A DNA stretch of 64,000 nt from Monocercomonoides exilis (Eukaryota; Preaxostyla; Oxymonadida; Polymastigidae): positions 808,501 to 872,500 of the forward strand of contig LSRY02000013.1 in the NCBI GenBank assembly GCA_001643675.2, given 5' to 3'. The number at the start of each line of letters is the position of its first letter. Within the stretch, counting starts at the first letter, position 1. A program made the translations under genes and the position numbers. The notes under the pieces were generated by a model. It searched no databases. It had not been told where the DNA came from and saw only the letters and a program-made list of their open reading frames with translations. This document shows positions 57,685-64,000 of the stretch, piece after piece.

Positions 57685-59360
57685 TTATTTTCCTTCTTCA
57701 GCTTTTGCTTCAACTTTTGGCTGAGGTTTTGGTGGGCGCTCTCCTTTCTTCTTTTCTTTCTTGACAGTCACAGGCTTAGGTGGATGGAGGATTAACATGA
57801 CTTCCTGATGAAGTTTCTAAAGATATTCAAATAAGAAAAGAAGAAATTATCATTTAACAAAATTGCAAGCTTTGATGAAGAGAATGTTGAATACTTGTAA
57901 TTCTTCAGAGGCATCTGGACTGAAATGACGGTGAACTGGTTCGAGAAGGAAGTTTATTGCATCTGAGAAGAAAATCATTTGGTTATTAAAAAATTCACTG
58001 TTTGAGTAAACTTTAAACTTTTAGCACACCTGCAACTGATTCTTTCACAGCTCCCAAAGAAACACTGCCATCAGCCACAACTTCTTTTAATTCGCTCATT
58101 GTTTTCACATTTCTATGCAAATTTGATTGGAATACAAATTTTTTGAAGGAAAAATGAAAATATCGAAACGAATATTTCTATTAAAAACTTTTAACAGAAG
58201 TAATGCTTCAAACTTTTCACCAATCTTGAATTCACCAATAATCGGAATAATGAGATTGAATATCAAATCAATGACACCGCTTGGCTCTTCCAAATCAGGT
58301 GCCAAAAACGCTTTCTTCATCTTCTTCTTTATCTCATCCTAAAAGAAAATAAGAGTTAAATAAAAGTCTCATGCTCTCCTAATGTGACGCGAATGCAAAC
58401 AGTTGTTTCCTCAACAAAAATCGTTGATGCTGGAGTTTTCTTTGTCATAACTTCTTTCGGGTTTGACAATGAGAGAAGCATGTCTGCAAAAGAAAAAACA
58501 ATTTAATTTAAAAACATTGAAAATTAAAATGTTAATAACAGCTCAAAAAATAATAAATCAAACGTTGGTCGACGATGATAGGTTGCTTTATTCCTTTTTT
58601 CGTACAGTAAGTTTTTAATAGATCCGTTATTTGCTCCTGATCACGACCAATTTGAATAACGTCAGCCAGGCGTCGAGATGGGGCAGATTCTGTTGATGAA
58701 GCTGAAGCACTTGACGAACATGCGCAGTGAGTTTCTGTAAAGAACATATTTGCACAGGATAAACAGGGAGACATAATATGAGAAGCCAAAAGCGAATTCT
58801 CTTTTAAATTCTCCATTTGTTGAGAAACACTAACAATGATGAAGAAAACAAAAAGATTGTCTTTTTTAAAAAACTAAAAAAAAGTTCAAACGTTTTCAAT
58901 TTCACAGCTGTAAACACTTGGCTAAAGTCGATCATTTGTTCCCAGTAAATTGGATTTTCACCAACAGCTTCTTTCATCCAAACAATTTGAATATTTTCTC
59001 CAAAAGGAACTCCAAGTGCTTTCCAAACTTCAATGTAGTATTTTCCAATTGTTTGAATGGATTGAAGATTTCCAGTGTGTTTCTCTGATAAAAATGTCAA
59101 AAAATAAATTATTTGAAAATAAATAAGAACAGACTGTGCAAAAATGCAAGCCAATCTCCAATATAAAGGACTATTTTAAAGCCACATTGAACCAAAATTT
59201 TCATGATATGAGCCTTTAAAATCGCCTGAGGAAGGCTCATGCTTCCATTTGGTTCAACAATATCAAATACAATTTTGCTTTCCGAAGATGCAGCAAGTTT
59301 CTCCAGTTCAGATAACTCTGGAGAATCTCGAAAAAGTGTATGAAGGGAATTTGTTGCCAT
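57685..59360 (-). CDS. Tyrosyl-tRNA synthetase-like protein with degenerate HIGH and KMSKS motifs
   Basis: Exons are 59360-59135, 59084-58892, 58829-58564, 58483-58401, 58338-58214, 58112-58030, 57962-57895 and 57816-57685. They total 1,176 nt (391 residues), all in phase, ending in TAA. The fold follows plant/protist-type TyrRS: VEPNGSMSLPQAILKA, GDWLAFLH, NLQSIQTIGKYYIEVWKALG, CLSCANMFF, ADVIQIGRDQEQITDL, PIIVDQHML, ASTIFVEET, KKKMKKAFLAPDL and AINFLLEPV. The HIGH position (HIAQ in homologues) reads SLPQ. The KMSKS position reads VMTKK. Both ATP-handling signatures are therefore altered while tyrosine-pocket-like residues (QIG-x-DQ) remain. The tail PVTVKKEKKKGERPPKPQPK is Lys/Pro-rich. Loss of catalysis, with retained tRNA or protein binding, is the likely consequence (inference). 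A true TyrRS should exist elsewhere in the genome. Confidence 0.85.
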
Positions 59361-59533
59361 CAGAAAATGCAAATATGAAAAAATGATTTTCTTAATGATG
59401 TTGATGGGAAAGATCAGTTTTTAGTTGTATCATTTCAATTTTTGGTAAGAAATTGATTTTATCAATTATTTGCAGTTAAAGCAAAACTTAAAATAAATAA
59501 AAATAGAAAACTTTTAAGTTGTTTTGAATTATT

Positions 59534-61986
59534 TTATTCTTTCTCGCTCACTTCATCAAAAGAAGAAAGCAAAAGTGCCCACTCTCCATCAATCCCCATC
59601 ATTCTACGAGCAGCAGAGCTGCAACTTTTCCTCTCAAGTAGTCTGTTCAGCTTCTTTGCACTTTCTATTTTATCGACTCCCTGAGGCGGCTGTGTGATGT
59701 CATACGCCAGCTGAACAAAAGAATCTGCAGGCTCTTCAAATATCAGGCCATCAATTTCTGTGAAAAGAATAGAAGAAAAAGGGGTGGCATCAGAGTGAAA
59801 TGGAAATGTGGATAAATCTGACTGTTTGCTGCATTTGCCAGTCAGAAACAGCTCATTCGCCTCTTTCATAGCAAACGTGCCTGTTTTGATGTCGTACAGC
59901 TGCTGGTGGAGATCGCTCATTCCATTCAGAAGAGACTCATCTGGATGCACTTTGCCTGTTTCAGAGGGGAATGAATGAGAAGAAGGAGAGAGGGAAGATG
60001 AGGTGGTAGAGGAAGAAGAAGAGGAGGAGGAAGAAGATGATGGTGGAGGGGGTGGAGGTGGAGGTGGTGGAGGAGGTGGCGGTGGTGCTAATGATATTTC
60101 TGAAGAAGAAGAAGAAGATGATGATGATGATGATGTTTGAGTATGATTAAGATTTATTGTTTCTTTACTGACCAGATTAGAAGCGCTGTCTGGATTGAGT
60201 GCAGAGAAGGAGAAAAGCGACGAAAGTGCCTGCTCATCTGAGCCCGAAAGAGGGAACGTGAGTGTCAGAGGATTAATGCTGAAGTGGTTGAGCTCCGACA
60301 CCTTCGATCCTCCATCAAACGGCGGAGGAAGCGGAATCTTCTCTTTCTTCTCATTTTCTGTGCTTTCACTCACTCCCAGCGCATTCTCCTTTCCCAGCAG
60401 CGCCGCCGGCCCCGCAGCCAGCGCGCTCTGCCCGTACCACATCTGCCCCAGCATCGTCATGTGCTGCTGTAGCAGATAGCTCTGCACCGTCTGCATCGGA
60501 TCAGAAAACGTGTCTTCAGTCGCCGATGCCAATCCCATGTGCACTTTCTTCTGCTGCTCCAGCTGCTTCCGGATCTCTTCCTCCATCAGAAGCGCATTCA
60601 GCGGCATTTCCGTGGGCGGACGCTGCGGGTTCTGGCCCCATGCGATACGGACACGCTTAGAGCCTTTTCATATATAAACAAGGTTGTGAATTGTAAAATA
60701 ACATGGGGAGTAATTAAAAAATATTTTTTTATTTTTTGTTATTGGAGATATAAAATATCCATATTATTATAATAAAATTGATTAATTCATAAAGCAATCA
60801 AACCAAGCACCATCCCCACTGAGCTCTGGAGAGCCCTCTCTGCCTCGCTCCTCTGCATAAACATGACAAACGCGCAGTTCTTCGTCGGCGGCATCTTCAC
60901 ATGTGCAATGTGTCCATATTCAATAAACACCCTCCATATGTCTGTCTCTGTGATGGCTGGGTCGAGATTCCCCACAAACAGTGTCGTGTTGTCCGGGTCG
61001 TTCTGGTCGATCACTGCACCCGTACCCATCCCACCCCCGACACCTGGATCAGACACCGTGGGGCCGTATCCTCCTCCTGCCCCCACCATTCCCCCCATCG
61101 CTGTGCCATCAGGCGCTTTCTTCGAAGAGGCAGCTGTCCGCACTTTCATCGCCTGCCCAAAGCAGTACTGCCCGTTCATGTGTTCCAAAGCATGCTTGAA
61201 GTCCTCCTCGCTGGAAAAACGAACAAAACCATATTGCTTGCTTTTCCTTGATCCGGTTTCAACAATCACTTTTGCGCTTTTTACAGATGAGTAGTATTGC
61301 ATAAAAGTTTGCTTAAATTTTAAAATAAAAAATAAATGTTATAAAAATATAAGGAATTTCATACAAGAAGAATTGTATCTGTAACTTGAGGTGATAATTC
61401 CCCAACATACAGCGCAAAATCAATCTCTGATTTCGCTCTGAAGAAAGAATAAGATGAATAAACAATCTTTCTAAAAACAAAAATAAACGAAACCCAATGT
61501 TGTGGCTTGCCCAGTTGATATGAAAAACTTTCCCCGTTTGTCCAATTGGCTGCCCGTTGTATTTGTTTAAAATCTTTCTGGCTGCAAAGTTACTTGTACA
61601 ATCCTAAATTCCAACAAATAACAAATTAAAAATACGAGATTCATTTGAGAAAAATAATTGTCATCATACGAGAAAACCATAGCCTATTATTTGTTATGAA
61701 TTACAGTGAATATAAAGTATCAAATTTGAAAGAATAAAAAATTCACGAAAATGAGATCCAAACAGTTACTGTTTCCTGTGGCTTTATCTCGAATAACTTT
61801 TGTTGTTAATATTTCAGATTCTGGAAATAAAGCTCTCAAATAAGACTCATCCCACGCTGGATCAAGATCTCCAATGTATAACGTGGTTCCTTCGTCAGTT
61901 TTCTTGTTGAAGATAAAATAAATTAAAACGTTCAACGTAAATATGTAAATGGAAAATTTGACGCAAACTTCTGCCGGTGCATACAT
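59534..61986 (-). CDS. Three-RRM RNA-binding protein (RBP45/UBP1/NAM8-like), seven exons
   Basis: Exons are 61986-61969, 61902-61764, 61683-61670, 61603-61494, 61437-61365, 61311-60804 and 60663-59534. They total 1,992 nt (663 residues), all in phase, ending in TAA. RRM1 begins GTTLYIGDLDPAWDESYLRA, with RNP1-like CYGFLDCTSNFAARKIL. RRM2 is FALYVGELSPQVTDTILL to KSKQYGFVRFSSEEDFKHAL. RRM3 is TTLFVGNLDPAITETDIWRV to KNCAFVMFMQRSEAERAL and VRIAWGQNPQ. This is the order of plant RBP45/47-UBP1, yeast Nam8 and TIA-1-type nuclear poly(U)-binding or splicing-associated proteins. The C-terminal 350 residues hold a Ser-homopolymer/polyproline stretch and a conserved-looking tail. RNP1 of RRM1 is encoded partly by a 14-nt microexon. 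The gene is divergent from RIO1. Confidence 0.93.
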
Positions 61987-62114
61987 GACAGCCAACGAAA
62001 GAAAAAAAGAGAATAAATCAAAATGCTGCTATGGTTATGATCAGAAAAACTATTTGATTGCAGCTTATAGCTCATTTGAAATAGCATTATTTTCATATGA
62101 GCTGGCACTTGAAA
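61987..62114. promoter_or_regulatory. Shared divergent upstream region (RRM gene / RIO1)
   Basis: Only 128 bp lie between the start codon of the leftward RRM gene and that of the rightward RIO1 kinase gene, so promoter elements must be shared or overlapping. No specific motif is assigned. Confidence 0.5.
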
Positions 62115-64000
62115 ATGCAGAAAAACGAGGAAGAGGAGGAAGCCGCCCTCGAAATGCAATACGGTTAGAAATTTTCTTTTTTGTGTTTTTATGGAATATT
62201 TCCTTTAGAACAAGATTACATGATTGCACATACTGCTGAAAAAGGTTCCAGAGTACTTCCTAAAGCTATTATAAAAGGATTTCAGGAAGAGGACGATAAA
62301 TATTTGTCATCAAAGTTTGAGAAAAAAATTGTTGATTTTTCATTGTATTGAAATATATATTAAATAGAATTCGAAATAAAGATAGATCCGATCGTGCTAC
62401 TCATCAACAGGTTCTTGATCGTAGAACATATCTTGTTCTTATGAAATTTTTCAAAGCAGGAATACTTGCTGAGGTGAATGGCTGTGTTAGTACAGGAAAA
62501 GAAGTTTGAATTTTAACTTCAATATTTTTTTTCCCCGCATGAATTTTTTTTATTTTTTTATGTGAAGGCAAATGTGTATCACGGAATGTCCCCAGAAAAG
62601 AACGAAGTTGCCATCAAAATTTACAAAACTTCGATTTTGATCTTTAAGTATGAATAAGTGTTGCATTAATTACATATATTTTCAATGTCTATTTTTCGCC
62701 CATCTCGTTACTCAGGGATCGTGATCGTTATGTCACTGGAGAGTTCAGATTCAGAAATGGATATGCAAAGTCTAATCCCAGGCAGATGGTTCGAGTATGG
62801 GCAGAAAAAGAATATAGAAATCTTCTTCGTTTGAAACAAGCAGATATTTTGTGTCCTCGTCCTATTGTTCAGCGCCAGCATCTGCTTGTGATGGAGTTTA
62901 TTGGATCTGACGGGGTAGCCGCGCCTCGATTGAAAGACGCAGTGGTGAAGCTTGGGCTTTCAGAAGGCGATCTGAAAGAGCTGTACTGGGAAGGTGTGCA
63001 TCTGGTGCAGCGGCTGTATCAGGAGTGCCATCTTGTTCATGCCGACTTCAGCGAGTACAACATCCTCGTGCACCAGGGCCATCTGTGGGTGATTGATGTG
63101 TCGCAGTCTGTGGAGCATGAGCATCCGCATGCACTGGAATTTCTGAGGAGCGATATTGTCCATCTGAATGCGTTCTTCAGAGGGTTCGGGATAAGCGTGC
63201 TGACAACACGGGAGGTGTTTGAGTTTGTGGTGGATGTGGGGTTCAACACGAAGGAGAAAGTGACACAGCGATTGGAGGAGCTGAGGAAGATGGCTGATGA
63301 GAGAGGGCTAAGCGGGAAAGAACTGGAAGATGAGGATGAAGGGATCTTTCTCCAGTCGTATATTCCACGTACGCTGCATCACTTGGACATATTTGCGATG
63401 GAAAAAACGATGCAGACAGAGATGAAGCTGAAGAGAGAAAGAGAAATGAAGAGCAAAACAGGAGCATTGCAGTCAAGTGAGTCAAATGCCTCTTCCTCAA
63501 AAGGAGCTTCTTCAGTCCACAAATCATCTTTGCAACAAGACAAAGGCGAAGATGAGAAAGAGGCGAATGAGAAGGCAGCTGAAGAGCAGAAGGCGGAGAA
63601 AGAAGCAGCCGGGGCAGATGCAGCGTCGACAATAGAGGCAGTGCAGAGGCTGGTAATGGGGGTGGACACGAGGGCGGATGAGTACAGCAGAGGATTTGGG
63701 ATGAACAGGACGATTGTGGAGAAGGAGAAGAAGAGAGGGAGGAGAGGAAAAGGGAAAGGAAAAGAAGAAGAAGGCAATGAAGAAGCGGATAAAGGGATTA
63801 GTGGAAGACAAGAAGGGGAAGGGGAGGAAGACGAGGAGGAAGAGAAAGAGGAAGACAAAGAAGACGAAGATCAGAAAGTGAATGCAGAAAGTCCAGATTC
63901 ATTGATTGGTGTTCCATTGATGCCAGAAGTCAAGCTGCCGCCCTGTCTGTGCATCTACTCGGTGGAAGAGCAGCTGCGCCGTGTGAGCGAATGGGAAGTG
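62115..64000 (+). CDS. RIOK1: RIO1 serine kinase, 3' partial
   Basis: Exons are 62115-62163, 62209-62314, 62368-62503, 62568-62647 and 62716 onward, in phase to the window edge (552 codons seen). It is an atypical RIO-family kinase/ATPase needed for late 40S ribosomal subunit maturation in the cytoplasm. Diagnostic features are the N-terminal RIO1 block DRSDRATHQQVLDRRTYL, the nucleotide loop STGKEANVYH, catalytic lysine VAIKIYKTSILIF, and DRYVTGEFRFRNGY. Next come NPRQMVRVWAEKEYRNL, the HADFSEYNIL catalytic loop and the metal-binding IDVSQSVEHEHPHALEF. All key residues are present. The C-terminal tail is long, Lys/Glu-rich and low in complexity, and continues past the window. The start ATG was chosen because it opens the first exon that splices in phase. 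Confidence 0.95.

Overview
The window is nuclear DNA of an intron-rich, AT-rich protist that uses the standard genetic code: TAA, TAG and TGA all end intact genes, and long genes have none of them in frame. The best guess is an oxymonad-like metamonad (Preaxostyla), because of the giant beta-helix surface protein with a cytoplasmic pseudokinase, the SPRY-like proteins and the many serine-homopolymer proteins. This is inference from protein style, not a database match. Introns are short, with donors mostly GTTTG, GTATG or GTGTG; splicing was deduced by hand from reading frame and homology.

Layout. 1-6560 (+): the 3' part of a PEP/pyruvate-binding (PEP-synthase-like) protein split by a long Ser-rich insertion. 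7118-16335 (-): a 2,978-residue Ser-rich protein of unknown function. 16448-18729 (-): DNA primase catalytic subunit, eight exons. 18896-22827 (+): a helical plus coiled-coil plus SPRY-like protein, ten exons. 23324-23397 (-): tRNA-Arg(ACG). 23990-26481 (+): a Ser/Pro-rich reading frame that stays in register but carries eight stop codons. 26693-35072: a mobile-element zone with two pogo/Tigger-like (DDE_1) transposase genes, a TA-flanked foldback MITE, a possible 4.9-kb element with inverted ends, and AT-rich filler. 35640-37854: unexplained, less AT-rich DNA without a convincing gene. 37855-50253 (-): one uninterrupted gene for a 4,132-residue beta-helix receptor-like pseudokinase. 51336-53855 (-): TPR-SET protein. 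54040-57166 (-): ARM-like plus SPRY-like protein, with one intron filled by a 640-bp (AAAAG)n array. 57685-59360 (-): tyrosyl-tRNA synthetase-like protein with both catalytic signatures eroded. 59534-61986 (-): three-RRM RNA-binding protein. 62115-64000 (+): RIO1 kinase, cut by the window edge.

These are independent eukaryotic housekeeping and surface genes, not an operon. Two pairs are divergent with short shared upstream regions: primase with the first SPRY gene (166 bp), and the RRM gene with RIO1 (128 bp). Primase serves replication, RIO1 small-subunit ribosome maturation, and the tRNA and TyrRS-like genes translation. The most unusual items are the TyrRS-like protein lacking HIGH and KMSKS, the frame-intact stop-ridden locus, the beta-helix pseudokinase, the interrupted PEP/pyruvate-binding protein, and two 14-nt microexons plus a 23-nt intron.
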